The notes below the pieces were generated by a model. The model was given only the letters and a program-made list of their open reading frames with translations. It searched no databases and was not told the origin of the DNA. This document shows, piece by piece, positions 34,597-45,948 of a stretch of 64,000 bases of DNA (position 1 is the stretch's first letter; each line of letters starts with the position of its first letter). A program made the position numbers and the translations under genes. Origin of the DNA: Allomyces arbusculus (lineage: Eukaryota > Blastocladiomycota > Blastocladiomycetes > Blastocladiales > Blastocladiaceae); assembly GCA_027604705.1 (NCBI GenBank), contig JADHYV010000021.1, positions 248,001 to 312,000 of the forward strand, in the 5' to 3' direction.

Positions 34597-34851
34597 TGCG
34601 TAATTTTTAGTTGCACGTTGTCCCGATGGCGTGTTGCTGATTTTGAACGGAAATGGTTGAATGCCATCGTTGACGAGCGTGGAGTTTGCGCGCTGCGGTC
34701 ATGTTGCGGCATGTGGCCTGTTGTAACAGATTTGTGACAACTTGCGATCATTCTTCTTCACACTTTACCGACACCAGTTTCTTTCCACATCGACGACAAC
34801 ACTTCTCGCAGCAAAACCGCGCTCGCCTCACCCACTACTTGCAGCAAGACC

Positions 34852-35513
34852 ATGTTCGGTTTTTTCAAGAAGGTCACAGACAGCCTGACGGGCTCACGGT
34901 CGAGTCTGAGCGGCACCGACTCCAAGGACGCAAGCAAGCAACGCGACGCCCAAGACACGCTCGCCTCGCTCGGTCTCGACCCGACGCTGCTCGCCGACAA
35001 TGACGAGGATGACCCGACCGTTGACCACGACCCGGATCTGAACGCTGCGCTCGATCAGATTCAGGCCGCGCCGGCAAAGGCTTTTGCAAGGAAGGCACCA
35101 GCTGCGGCACCAGCAGCAAAGAAACCGGTCGGAGCGGTACGCGCAACGTGTTCCGTCAAGTTGACAGCGTATGCCCATGCATCCCTGACGCGGCGGGTCG
35201 CGCAAATGATAGTTCGCTGACTTGGGGATCAACGTGAACCTCGACGACTTGCTCGCTGACCTCGATTCCGACGAGGAAGTCGAGCTGCACGAGCACGAAC
35301 TGCCTGAGCTCGAGGTGCGTTTACGCGGTACCGCGTGCTAATTGTGCACCATTTCTGATGCATCGCTCATAGGCGCAACTCGCGGCCTTGGCCGAACTCG
35401 ATGACGACGAACCTCCCACGACCGGCAATCCCGCCCCCGCGTCCATTCCATCTGGCAAAGATGCTTCAGAAAATGCTGCCGAAACCTCTCCACCCGCTGC
35501 GGAGCGCTCATGA
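34852..35513 (+). CDS. Small acidic protein of unknown function
   Basis: Exons 34852-35136, 35213-35314 and 35373-35513 give 175 residues. It starts MFGFFKKVTDSL, has a Ser/Thr-rich linker, then short conserved-looking acidic blocks: LASLGLDPTLLADNDEDD, DLGINVNLDDLLADLDSDEE and ELPELEAQLAALAELDDDEP, ending in a disordered Pro/Ser tail. The acidic Leu-repeat style recalls the N-terminus of CC2D1/Lgd-type proteins, but no C2 or DM14 domain follows, so this stays hypothetical. Donors are GTACGC and GTGCGT. Its stop lies 31 nt from the stop of the convergent RCC1-repeat gene, so the 3' untranslated regions probably overlap. Confidence 0.7.
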
Positions 35514-35544
35514 TGTTGTTCACAATAATGTACATAATCCGATT

Positions 35545-36789
35545 CTACTCAAAGGCGGCAATCGTGTGCGCATACCCTCCGCCAATCAACACTGCCCGCT
35601 TCCCTACCGCCTCGGACGGGACCGCGACATCGGTCGGCACGCAAACGTTGGGCAGGTCCAACTTCTCAACAGCAACGGTCCCGCGCACCGACTCTCTCCA
35701 CGATTCGAGCCCCGGCGCCATCACCCCGCAGTTTCCGTGCTCGTTCCACCCCCACGCCACGAGCCGGCCCCGCACGACGGCAACACAATGCTCCGACCCG
35801 AGAACAAACTGGTCAACAGGTCCACCCACGTCCATTTCCGTGGGAGTCGCGCACTTGGTCCACTGACCGTCAGCATGCGTGCGCCCAAACAAAAACAGCC
35901 GACGGTCGGCTGTCACGATCGCCGACGTGGTCCAGCACGCAAACACGCGATCCGGCCGCGCATCGGGAGGCAGAGACACGATGACGGGACGCGATTCGAC
36001 GTGCTTGATGCCCGGCTCGATCATCGGGACCCCAAGCTGGCCGAACTTGTTGTGCCCAAACGTTAAGACGGCGCCTGTCTCAAGAAGTACAATCGTGTGG
36101 TGCGACCCGCACGCAACGTCAATGACTCGGGTATCAATCGGGACGCGGTAAGGCATCGACTGAATGGTGCTTGCGACCCCCACACCGCACTGGCCGTGCC
36201 GGTTCGCACCCCACACGTATAAATCGCCTGTGGTCGTAATTGCGGCGGTATGCCGCAGGCCGCACGCGACGTGGACGACGCGCGCGCCGAGATCCACGAG
36301 TACAGGCATGAGCAACTGCTTTTCTGCTTGCCGACCGTCACTTTGCGCGCTCGTATTGTCGCCCCAGACGTAGAGGTCGCCGTTTTCCGTGACGGCGGCC
36401 GAGTGCGCCCATCCGCAGGCGACGCGTTGGACTGGATGCGGGAACGGCGCGAGGGCAATCCATGTCGAGGTGGAAGTTACGGAATCGTGGGCGGCACCAA
36501 GTTGGCTGTCGCCGTTGGACCCCGCAGCGAACACGCGGCCTGCACTGTCGACGAGCAGAGTATGGTTGGCGCCGCCCTGGATTGTCCGGAGCGGGAGGGT
36601 TGCGTCTGGCGGGAGCTTGGTGAACACAGGGAGCGGTTCGTCGAGCGTTGTGCCGGTCGCGAGCTGGCCATGCGTGTCGGCCCCCCAGACAACCAGACTT
36701 GTTGTCGCTGTAGGTAGCCGGTGCTGGGTGTCCCTTTTTATCGTGACCATAATGGCCAAGTATGAACGGTGCGCAGACGTTGTGAGCAT
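35545..36789 (-). CDS. RCC1-repeat protein (SERGEF/Ats1-like)
   Basis: A single exon of 414 residues made almost wholly of RCC1-type beta-propeller repeats, as in Ran exchange factor RCC1 and relatives. Repeats seen: LVVWGADTHGQLATG, VFAAGSNGDSQLGA, VACGWAHSAAVTENGDLYVW, VACGLRHTAAITTTGDLYVW, VACGSHHTIVLLETGAVLTF, GHNKFGQLGV, VAWGWNEHGNCGV, and a final IGGGYAHTIA. There is no nuclear-localisation tail of true RCC1, and the size suits SERGEF or yeast Ats1. The ATG at 36789 is the first; a second in-frame ATG at 36750 (MVTIKRD) is equally plausible. Exchange-factor activity is not shown by the sequence. Confidence 0.85.
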   Translation of the reverse strand: MLTTSAHRSYLAIMVTIKRDTQHRLPTATTSLVVWGADTHGQLATGTTLDEPLPVFTKLPPDATLPLRTIQGGANHTLLVDSAGRVFAAGSNGDSQLGAAHDSVTSTSTWIALAPFPHPVQRVACGWAHSAAVTENGDLYVWGDNTSAQSDGRQAEKQLLMPVLVDLGARVVHVACGLRHTAAITTTGDLYVWGANRHGQCGVGVASTIQSMPYRVPIDTRVIDVACGSHHTIVLLETGAVLTFGHNKFGQLGVPMIEPGIKHVESRPVIVSLPPDARPDRVFACWTTSAIVTADRRLFLFGRTHADGQWTKCATPTEMDVGGPVDQFVLGSEHCVAVVRGRLVAWGWNEHGNCGVMAPGLESWRESVRGTVAVEKLDLPNVCVPTDVAVPSEAVGKRAVLIGGGYAHTIAAFE

Positions 36790-37031
36790 TGTGGCCTATG
36801 GTTTGGTTGGCGCACCGATGTCAAACGTGCAAGAAGTGGCCACGTCACTCGCACCTGTTTTCTCACCGCACGCGATGCTGCGACGCTGCGACCCATTTGA
36901 ACCCGCCGCCTCCATCTTGTCAAACCTCCTGCTTGGCTCGTGGTTGATAGCAATGACCTCTTCCCTCACCTCACGACCGAGAATTCGTCGATAGAGCCGA
37001 ACTCCCTTTTTCACCAGACGCTGCAAGCGCA

Positions 37032-38385
37032 ATGAACATGTTGAACCTTCTTAACTTGGCCGACCTCATCCTGTTGACACTCCTCACGTTCCTCGACGTA
37101 CGCTCAACAGCACGGGATCAGCAAACCTCTTCTCAATTACAAGTCCGCGACTGCTTTATATATGCAGTCGATTTGGACGACTGGCCAACTGCCCAAGACG
37201 TATTTTCTCGGACGGACTGGATGCCATCCAGTTGGTCGAATCATCCTTATCAGGCCTTCCTTATGGCGCTCGATGCCACCAACGTTTATCCAGCTCACCT
37301 GCCAAGTGCAGTGGATGCGAGCATGAACGGTCCCGATATTTGCAGCTATTCTTGAACGCTTGAGGTTTGCACCTGTGGGCCCAGCTTACAACAAATCGGT
37401 CAAGGCCATACCTGAGCGTGTCAATACGACGGATGCCATTCGCAGCCAGTGCTATCGCTCGAAAACTTGACCATAGTTTGCGAAACGCTGGTCGATTCCC
37501 TTGGCGACTCAGCACCACCAGCATGCGCTCATGTCCCACCACTGAACCTCGTTGTAATTGACTCGGTTTTCAGAACCATGACGCTTTACTTGCACAATTT
37601 AAATTTAATGCGTGGGTCGAAAAACCTGCGCGCATTTCTGCAGAAAGTGTTGCCTCTCCTCTTTCGTAATCTCACGCAATTGTCGCTCATTGATTCCATA
37701 ACTGCTTGGCTTGCCATCACGCACGAGTAGACTGCTCCTCTTGCCCGGATTGCTGTGGAGCGAACAGAGTGGATTGCAGCAGTCGTGATGAAGCCGTTCG
37801 CGCTCTATGCACCAGAACCGCATGTTAGCGATTTGCTGATCGACTATCCCATCGATAAGCATCTTGATGCCGCGCTCTTGTCCCTGTTTCGTTGTCTCAA
37901 GGCTGCCGGCCTGCTGCATCGCGGCTTGCAACAAATGGCACAGCTCTATGGCCGGACCATGAGTATTGGACCGCATTTCTGGGCATGGTGCGAATGTCAA
38001 CAATTGATGCTTCCGTTTATTTGCGCCGTCCATGGCCATGGCACCTGCGCAGCTCAACTCACGCGCAAGTACCAAGCGCCCATGTTCAACTTGAACGACT
38101 GACACTGGGTCTTTGGACATGCGCAGCAAATTGGTAACATGGAACTGATTGAGCACGTGTTTGTTCAGCACAAGAAGGAATGGTTCCAGATGCTTGAAAT
38201 CGACGAGATTTCCCATTCCTTATCCCCATTTGGACCGCATTGAGTTGCCTTTGGTCATGGAATGGTTGCTTGAACGCATGCTGCTCTTGGGCAGTTGGTC
38301 AAAAAAGGGGTTAAACAGCCATCTTCAAGGCACTGAATCGGCACTCAAGCCTTTTGCATGCGAGGCTGATGTATTCGTGTGCTGA
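37032..38385 (+). pseudogene. F-box / ankyrin-like family copy, probably a pseudogene
   Basis: Starts with an F-box: NLADLILLTLLTFLDVRSTA (from 37050), then AVDLDDWPTAQDVF. After two stops the same frame carries LNLVVIDSVFRTM and LLFRNLTQLSLIDSITAWLA (to 37730), one more TAG, then WIAAVVMKPFALYAP, LPFICAVHGHGTCAAQL (about 38000-38050) and, in other frames, NMELIEHVFVQHKKEWFQ. Block order equals the copy at 5.97-7.93 kb. Only a few stops interrupt a mostly open reading, so it is either a young pseudogene or a gene with unrecognised introns. Confidence 0.5.
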
Positions 38386-40922
38386 TACCACTTCTCAACA
38401 CGGTTTCTGATGGCAAGCGGTACTTGCCGCCGAACCGCTTTGGAATCAGTGGGTATCTGGTTTGTGGTGTCCCAGGTGCCACATTGGCCAAATACCTCAT
38501 GGCACGCTCTGTGGGTGCAGGTTCATTACGGCTCGACAACCGCCAGCTTCATCGTTTCGCCATCATGGTTTGTACCTGATGATGAAAGCACTGCTGCGTG
38601 ATGCCAGTGTTGCTGCCTTTGACAGGCTGCCACATCAATTGGTGTGGTGCGAGTTGGGATGAATGGGCGAGATTTCATTGATCAAACGCGCACGTGTCGG
38701 GATTGACAATTGAATTGACGATTCTGATGTGCTCTCGTTTGGGCGTCAATAGTTGTCTACCACTGCAGGCATGATGGCCAGAAGTCTGACATGATCGCAA
38801 TGACAATAGCAAGGCACAACATTTGGATATGATGGCGCTGGCGTGGAACTGGAAGGACGCGATCTGGACTGAACTGAATGGCGAATACCCATGTCAAGTG
38901 GAGAAGTAAATAGTTATGATGAGAGAATCAACTGCATTGGGATGCCCAAGGAAACGGTTTCTGGCCAACAGCACCCCAATGCTTCTCACTCGCTGCAGGC
39001 CATCTCGCTGGCGCCACTGACAACCTGCACACTGCCGAATCGCTGTGCAGTGTGCTCGCCATCAGGTCTTGGCCAGCAGCCACACACTCTTCACCAATCT
39101 AGACGTTGTAACGACGATAATGTTTTCAAAACATGGCGTCTCATGCGGCGCTAGTGGCGTGCAGGCCCGTGGCATAAACTGGCGGGCATGTGTGAGAGGA
39201 GACCTGGGCTGTGGTCAGGGAGGCCATTGGGGGCAATGGCATTGGGGACGCTGGTGCGGTTGATTTCAACGAGCGCCGACTACCGCAAATTGCTGGTGGG
39301 CATCGTGGATGTACACGTTGTCTTCCAGTTAGGCGGTGTGCAGTCGACTTGGCCAAGGCTGACTCCACCAATCATTGGACCATGCATGACATGAACAGTG
39401 AGATGGCTGTGACCAAAGTCAAGGGTCCCTCAAGTACCAAGAGTTACTCAACCAAGAGTCACTCAAGTACCTGTTTTCATCGGTCATGGCCCTGACGCAG
39501 TCACCAGGGCTTGTGACAACGCTGCGGCCCAAGCCCTGACCCGCCATGCCCACAACGCCGTCGTCGCGCAAGTCTTGATGCCGAGCTGTGGCCTCGGCGT
39601 CCACGTCATTGTCCACCATGTGCCTCCTGCATCCATCGCTCCTTTATCCCCTTTTCCATGCCCGCGTCCGTTTGAGGTGGACGACCTGCACACGCAGAAT
39701 CACCACCCGAAGCACGAGTGCGTCTTTGCGGTCCTTTTTGCTTGCTTTGCTTGACGCACGAAGTCGAAACTGATGTTCTCCACGCTTGGACCGCCTGTTA
39801 CCATCTCGTCTTGCTGGTCATCACAACGTCCTTTGTGCACTGTACAATTGTGATGAAGCTCATGAAAATAGATGGGGACCAACAGTACTTCTGCTGCACA
39901 GCTGTTCTGGCGCCATACAGAACCTTGAGCTTGCAGGAGGGAATGAATTGAATTCAGCTTGGTCATGAAATTGACATGTTGACCTGCTTGAACGCGTTGT
40001 GGGACTCTGGAATAGCAGGGATGCCTGCAAGGACGGTTTTGAATGCTGGCATAAACACGGCACCAGTAGTTGTATACACCCGCTTTGCATCATTGTCCCT
40101 GTGCAGTTGCAGTAACATGCTGAGCGCTGTGCACCCCACTTCGTGTAGTGGAACTGTTGTGTCATGACGGCAATGGCACACCTGCAATCTGCGTTACGAA
40201 ATGCGTTGTGCGAACGCCATTGCCCTGACGAAAGTGTGCTGGGTGCTGGAACTAGCACTGCAATGATTGAATGCAGGTGCACTGCAATATCACGACTTGC
40301 TTTATATTAAGCAGGATCATGTCATTTGGACCTGTCAAATTGTCCGCGCTGCAAAAAAAAAATGGTCACGTTTCAATTAACCCAGTGGCTGCTCCCGCAT
40401 TGCTTGAGCGCAGTGCGGCCAGTCGCAGGCAAGCACCACACTGAGCGCAATTGCGAGTGTACCCCGATCGGGTTTGGCAGGGACGAGTGAGTGAGCGGGA
40501 GGGCGGGTCGCGTCACGTTGTTGAGAAAAGCATTGCCGCGCAACTCTGCTCCTTCTCCGCCCAGTTTGACCATCGAGTTCGCGCGGGCAAGGCACCTTGG
40601 GTTGGGACGGACGACATGCTCACAGCGATGGCAGCGATGCGCGAGTGGGCAAGGGGAGAATGAGATAGGTGGGCGAGCGTGTGCGAACCTGTCAAACCTT
40701 GCGAAGCATTGTCTTGGGCAGAAAGAGGATGGTCAGTGAGCCTTGTGGCCAGATGCACCTACAAGTCGTACTGTTCCATCTCACATGCAAGCTCTTTCAT
40801 TTCGTTTACATCTTCATGTTCAGTGACCGTTACCTTGTAAAACATCGTTGCAATCGTTTTCTGTCACTCTGAGGCAGTTCTTTCCGTGGATTATTCTGGC
40901 CGATCAGACAGGACCGACTTCA
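38386..40922. other. 2.5 kb gene-poor stretch
   Basis: No gene supported on either strand; all open frames are short and unlike known families. A/T content is above the window average in places. It contains a small direct repeat at about 39420-39475 (ACTCAAGTACCAAGAGT with variants) and a run of nine A at about 40352. It may hold more decayed F-box-family sequence too diverged to read. Confidence 0.45.
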
Positions 40923-43130
40923 TCAGATTGTCACAAGGAGTGAATGTGAAGCTATCGACACAAGCACTGGACGAAGCAACGCCATGAGTTGTGCTTCCTC
41001 AACCAGATCATTCCACCACAGCCAAAGCAAAGGTACAGCTGGAGACAATGCTGGGTGCGCAGCGCTAGCCTCAAGTATGTTGATTGAATTGGTGGAGCAG
41101 TTGGACATGGCCGTTTCGAAAATGGGGTGGTGGAAGCAAGCCCATTGACATACAAAGCAAATCGGACAGTTGCACGACCAACGCGGATAATCCTCGTTGT
41201 CCCTCAGCCCAAAAATGAATGTAAAACAGACAAGTTGATGCTTCTCTTTGCCGTACCGCACGTCAAATCGCTCTATGTGCTTTTCCTTCACAACCTGGCC
41301 TGAGAACAACGTGTGATTGACCACCAGGCGCAAACGCCGCCCAGGAGACCGCACGGGCATGTGCGCAAGCAGCGCGTCAGAGAACTGGAGACCAAGAGGA
41401 GTATAAACCACATCAAGCTCACAAAGCATGGTTGGCAGCTTCTGGGCCTTGGCCCAATGGATTGCCGTATCCTCGCTCAGGTTCTTATTTCCTCCAAGTC
41501 GGAGCACGCGAGTGCTTTCAGGTAAACACCGTGAAGTCATTGACCTGCAATCAAGCTCATGCAACGTGGTGTCCAGTACGCATCCAGAATGACCAGTCCG
41601 CTCATGGAGAGTGAGCACCATGCGAGACACAGCAGATTTAGTTGCCGAGGCAGGTTGCGCACAAGCCGTGGCACATACTGTTCATCGTCGAGCGGCCAAC
41701 TCGTTAAGTCCAGGTGTGTCAGACTGGCTGGCAACCGAAAGAGCAAATCACGAACTTCTGGGCCAATCCAAGGGCGCTGCTGGACGTAGCGCAGCAGCTG
41801 TAGCGTCGGCGCCAGCCGCAAATGGACCAGCAAGTCAAGCGTGATGTCCGATGATATCTCCACAGTGAGCGCTTTCATGGCCAAAGGCAATCCCGACAAA
41901 ATGATGGAGAGTCCCTCTGGGATCATTATGTTCCGGCTTCTGCATCATGGTTGGAACGCTCGCAACAGCTGCATCCAGCGGTTCTTCCTCCTCATTCTCG
42001 TTGCAATGGCAAAGTTCAGTGCCAGGAACGAGAACTCTGATGGCAGAGCGCGGAAGCCGGGCTCAAAACCAAGGATGCTCGCAAAAGCAAGCAACAACGA
42101 GGTTATCAATGGAAGCCAATGCAACAACTTGGCGAGCTCTTCAGCGAGCATGTCGGGAAGTTCAGCGTGGAAGGAGCCAGACAAGTTCAATTCGAGCGAG
42201 ACCAAAGTTGGCGGTATACCATGGACCAAGTCACATAACACCAATTCCAATTCGGACTCGTCCATGACAAGCCCAGAAGGGTGGCAAAAACCGCTGTCCA
42301 GTTCCAGAATACGCAGACATAGCGGTGTATCAGCGCTGAAGTCGCGCACCTCGTCCGAAGTAAAGGGCTCGCCCAACGCCTGCGTCCTGAGTTCAGTAAG
42401 GATCGTGGCACGACGATTAGGTCCAAATCCATTTCGCCGCTCAGAATGAGTGATTGGCATTGTCGCGGGATGTTGATAGTGACATCCTCCCCTCACCATC
42501 ACCGCTGATGATGTGATGCCGCACCTGGCGTATGGGGACGGGCATCGGAGTTCACACGGGCGAGACTGAGACGAATTCCGAGCTATTGCTCGAAAGCGGA
42601 TGGACATACTTGCGATCATGGTCCCGAAGCAGAAGCACAAGACACAGGTGCGGAGGGCGGTCGTCGCGTTCGGGAGAGCTCAAGTCGTCCACCGCCTTCA
42701 TGCACTGCAACATTTCCAGGCGTGCCCGGGTCTATGCGATAAACTTCCCTGGGGTGCAAGAACTTTCGGCGAGCGCAAATCAAGGCACGTAGGCACGGCG
42801 CGTAGAGAGCAGGCGCTGCGAGAGCCAAGTGGAGCAGAGCATGCTTGTCGCGGAAACTGTTCACGAAAAAAACACTGGGCGATGGAGTCCAGGACCACAG
42901 CTGGTAGCGTCTTGTGTCGATGCAATGCGGCACGCATGGTGACGGTGCTGCTCATGATGTTGGCGATTGTGCAGATGGACTCAAATTGAGGAAATGAATC
43001 GTCGAGGTGCTGGGAAAGAGCCGGTCGCGACGCGCTGGAGGAGGACACTTGAGTGGCAGAGGTTGATTGGTTGTTGTGGGACGGTTGGCTCCACTCCCAT
43101 TTGCTGTGAAGGTCTCCATCATCCATGTCT
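40923..43130 (-). pseudogene. F-box / leucine-rich repeat family gene, frame-broken
   Basis: Starts near 43126 (MDDGDLHSKWEWSQ) and reaches an F-box-like segment, TLPAVVLDSIAQCFF. At a run of T (about 42865-42871) the homologous continuation FRDKHALLHLALAAPALYAP is in another frame; the copy at 48.7 kb shows these two parts joined in one frame. Downstream, LRR-like stretches fill three frames: LRILELDSGFCHPSGLV and LVSLELNLSGSFHAELPDML (42640-41945), LTHLDLTSWPLDDEQYVPRL (41926-41537), STRVLRLGGNKNLSEDT and LCELDVVYTPLGLQF (41630-40923). The whole would be a protein of roughly 700 residues. Several frame changes; introns might explain some. Confidence 0.5.
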
Positions 43131-43274
43131 CGGTTGCTCAAGAAAGAAGACTACCTCGACAGACACGGTCAACAAATCGAACGTACTCTAGTCGGCACGA
43201 CCAACGCAGAATACTTGTGCAATATTTCGCCAGTCCAAAACGCCGCGCTCCTCAGTCCTCCAGTCTCCCCGGCG

Positions 43275-45761
43275 TCACCTGCTCCCTACGCGTGCCGCCC
43301 TTGCCCACGCACCGACCGCCAACAGTCTCTCCCTTACCCCCGCCGTTCTCCTCCTCCTCTCCGTATCCTCCACGCCACTCATCCCAAACGCGCACGCTAC
43401 CGGCAACCGCCCAACCCGATCGACCACCCGCGCCTCTACAACTGCGACGTAGTGCTGGTGCGGCACGTCCCATTCCGCGTCAGATAGGACTCCCATCGTG
43501 CGCAGAACGACTGGCGGGACAATCCACCGCCGCATGCAAGTACGCGGCCCCGAAACCCGCGCAACTCGCGCGCCGCCGAGGTCATCGACAGCACGGTCCT
43601 CGGGACCAGGCACGGCGCGCGGAGTGCCCGGGCCGCGCACGCCCCAGTCAGTCACGTTGGTGGAGACAGAGCCGCACGGCGTGGCGCGTAACGAGTCGTA
43701 AGCGATCGGCCACGCGCGCGTCATAATTACGGTCTCGCTGTCGGCAGTGGTTGCGAGAGGGATGATGCGCGGGACGCCGCAAATGAAAGATGGTGGGAGT
43801 GTGATGGTGCGCTGCGTGGCGACGGCGTACGCGGTGGTCGGTGAGAGCGGGCCCACCGGGTTGGTGCATGCAGACGGGTTGCAGAAATTCGGGTTCGTGG
43901 TCGGGTCGAGTGTCGCGGAAGATGGTGGTGGCGGGGTGCAGAGCGCGACGAGGTGCGCCGAGGTAATGGGGGAGGTGACGGTAGTGGGTGGAGTCGGGTC
44001 CGTGAGCAGCGCGAGCGGCGCAAGAAATGTCGCGGCGAGAGTGAGGGCCCCGAGTGTGCGCGCGGTATCGTAGGAGAGAGTCACAGGAAGCTTCGGCGGA
44101 TCGCTCATTGCAATATGTAGACGCGAAATGATTGCTTCAGCAGCGGCCCACGCGCAGAGGACCATTAGCAACGCGAGGAGCACCGATCGATCAGCCGGGT
44201 GCCAATTGGCAATGAGGGTCGCGAGCAGCAGCAGGTCGGCAAACACGACCTTGATAAGCAGCGGCTCCCGTCGCGCTTCAGCTGCGACCAGAGCCGCGTG
44301 CCACGATGACTCCGTCTCGCGCGCATCAGCAATCGCCATGACCGCCGTGACAAAGAACACAGTGTTGACGAACGTGGCCGCAAACGCTGAATAGAACAAT
44401 CCAAGCACTGAATCGTACCGCTTATCGACGCGCGACGTTGCGGAAAAGCAGCCCGTATTGTAAGTGGCCAAGTAGCCCATGGCCAAGAGAACCGCCGCGA
44501 AATGCGCGGCGAGGTGGCCGAAATGCGCAGCGACGCGCGCGTTGACGTCGGGTGATGCTTTCGCCCATGCAAGTGCAAGTTCCGACCACGCGTCCGAGTC
44601 GACCAGTGGGAGACTAGGTACTAGCGGCTTGTCCTGGACCGCGACTGCCGCATCCTTGGCAGTTTCCACTTCGTCGAGTGGCACATCAGAAAAGGCTGTG
44701 TGCGCCACCTCGTCAACCAATTCATCCTTTGTCGGTGCTGAGAGTGAGAGCGCCGACGCACGCGCGTTGGGTGATAAGTCCAGCGGGCTCGGTTCCGGCG
44801 ACTGCATGGTGCGGATCGGGCTCAGGTCCTTTGCCGCGGCAAACGAGGTCAGCGCCGTAATGTCGGCGGTCGGTGCACGTGGTCGCGCAGCCGTGCTGGC
44901 GAACAGAAAATCGAGGTCCGGATCGTCAGGTCGGCGACGCACGTTGTTGGGCAACGTCGGTTCATGGCTGTTCAGGAGCGTTGGCGAGACGAGATCGACG
45001 GGGGTTGGCAGTGGCACGTCGTCGGATGTTTGCCAGAGCACGTCACCGTCGAGGCTCGACGTCACGTCTGTGGGCGACCGCGGCAATGCGGCCACAGGCG
45101 ATCGTGCGATCCTGGCAAGTGGAGAGCGTGTAGGGGAGGCCTGCAACGGTCGTGGTCGTGCGGCAGCGAGCGGCGAGGATCGCCATGGCGAATAGGGCGA
45201 CTCGGCGGTCGGACTGCGCAAGCGCGTCGGCGAAACGAGCGAGATGGGTTCGGGCTCCTCCTCTTCAGCGATGCGGTCACGGTCAATGCCATCTGTTGTT
45301 TCCGCGCACGTGGGAGCAATCAGCAAGAAGTTCGCTGACCAGCGCACGAAAGTGTGCTCCAACGAACCCAAACTCGTTAAGTAGTCGGCTCCACCGGGCA
45401 GCGTCAAGGTCAGGCGCGACTCGAGCACGCTCTCGAACGACTCTCGGCCGCAGCTGGACGTTGTCGGTGAGGAATTGTTGAAGCTGTCGTTGGCAACAAC
45501 GCGTGGTTGCGAGGTTGCGCGCACGGTGAGCCCACTTGCAGCAGCGGGACTTCTTGTTGGCGAGGTAATACCGCCCTGCTGCCGGTTGGCGAGCGCAGCA
45601 GCACGACGAGCGACAATGATCGACGTGGTCGAGGCTGCAGGGGTAATGGGCGTGGAGCGGTACGGCGACGGAGGCGTGGCTGTGCCGTTGCGTGCAGGCG
45701 ACGCCGCTGGGGCGCGGGGAGCGCGGGGCGATGCGCCGGCATCAGGGAGCGTCGCGCTCAT
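43275..45761 (-). CDS. Multi-pass membrane protein with long disordered N-terminus, unknown function
   Basis: One exon of 828 residues. The N-terminal ~410 residues are low-complexity with many Ser-Pro/Thr-Pro pairs (SPTRSPLARIARSP), typical of a phosphorylated cytosolic tail. Five hydrophobic segments follow: FAAVLLAMGYLATY (~420), FVNTVFFVTAVMAIAD (~455), VVFADLLLLATLIANW (~505), VLLALLMVLCAWAAAEAI (~530) and LGALTLAATFLAPLALL (~565). A Cys-containing region after the last one (LVALCTPPPP, NFCNPSACTNPVG, SFICGVPRI) could be extracellular or lumenal. The end is Arg-rich. The start is the first ATG; a longer reading upstream uses non-ATG codons. I do not recognise the family. Divergent from the LRR gene, 187 nt apart. 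Confidence 0.7.
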   Translation of the reverse strand: MSATLPDAGASPRAPRAPAASPARNGTATPPSPYRSTPITPAASTTSIIVARRAAALANRQQGGITSPTRSPAAASGLTVRATSQPRVVANDSFNNSSPTTSSCGRESFESVLESRLTLTLPGGADYLTSLGSLEHTFVRWSANFLLIAPTCAETTDGIDRDRIAEEEEPEPISLVSPTRLRSPTAESPYSPWRSSPLAAARPRPLQASPTRSPLARIARSPVAALPRSPTDVTSSLDGDVLWQTSDDVPLPTPVDLVSPTLLNSHEPTLPNNVRRRPDDPDLDFLFASTAARPRAPTADITALTSFAAAKDLSPIRTMQSPEPSPLDLSPNARASALSLSAPTKDELVDEVAHTAFSDVPLDEVETAKDAAVAVQDKPLVPSLPLVDSDAWSELALAWAKASPDVNARVAAHFGHLAAHFAAVLLAMGYLATYNTGCFSATSRVDKRYDSVLGLFYSAFAATFVNTVFFVTAVMAIADARETESSWHAALVAAEARREPLLIKVVFADLLLLATLIANWHPADRSVLLALLMVLCAWAAAEAIISRLHIAMSDPPKLPVTLSYDTARTLGALTLAATFLAPLALLTDPTPPTTVTSPITSAHLVALCTPPPPSSATLDPTTNPNFCNPSACTNPVGPLSPTTAYAVATQRTITLPPSFICGVPRIIPLATTADSETVIMTRAWPIAYDSLRATPCGSVSTNVTDWGVRGPGTPRAVPGPEDRAVDDLGGARVARVSGPRTCMRRWIVPPVVLRTMGVLSDAEWDVPHQHYVAVVEARVVDRVGRLPVACAFGMSGVEDTERRRRTAGVRERLLAVGAWARAARVGSR

Positions 45762-45948
45762 AGCAGCTTGGTGCTTGCTCGTGGGTTGTCCTTGTTGCTG
45801 ATCGTGCTTGTGCCGTGCTCGACGCGGCCACGGCGCCTGTGCGCTGTGCGATCCACCATCCCGGTGGCAATGGCGGTTGGTTCTTAGTGTGCATGACACA
45901 CATCATGGCAGAGAGCAGCGGGGCGCGCCGTCTCCACGTCACGGAGGC
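45762..45948. promoter_or_regulatory. Compact divergent promoter, membrane protein / LRR protein
   Basis: Only 187 nt separate the two start codons, so both promoters must share it or overlap the coding ends. No element identified. Confidence 0.45.

Noticed and set aside
38386-40922. Transposon or retroelement in the gene-poor zones
   Set aside because: No transposase, reverse transcriptase, integrase or capsid motif and no terminal repeats could be seen; readable remnants there are F-box-family host sequence.
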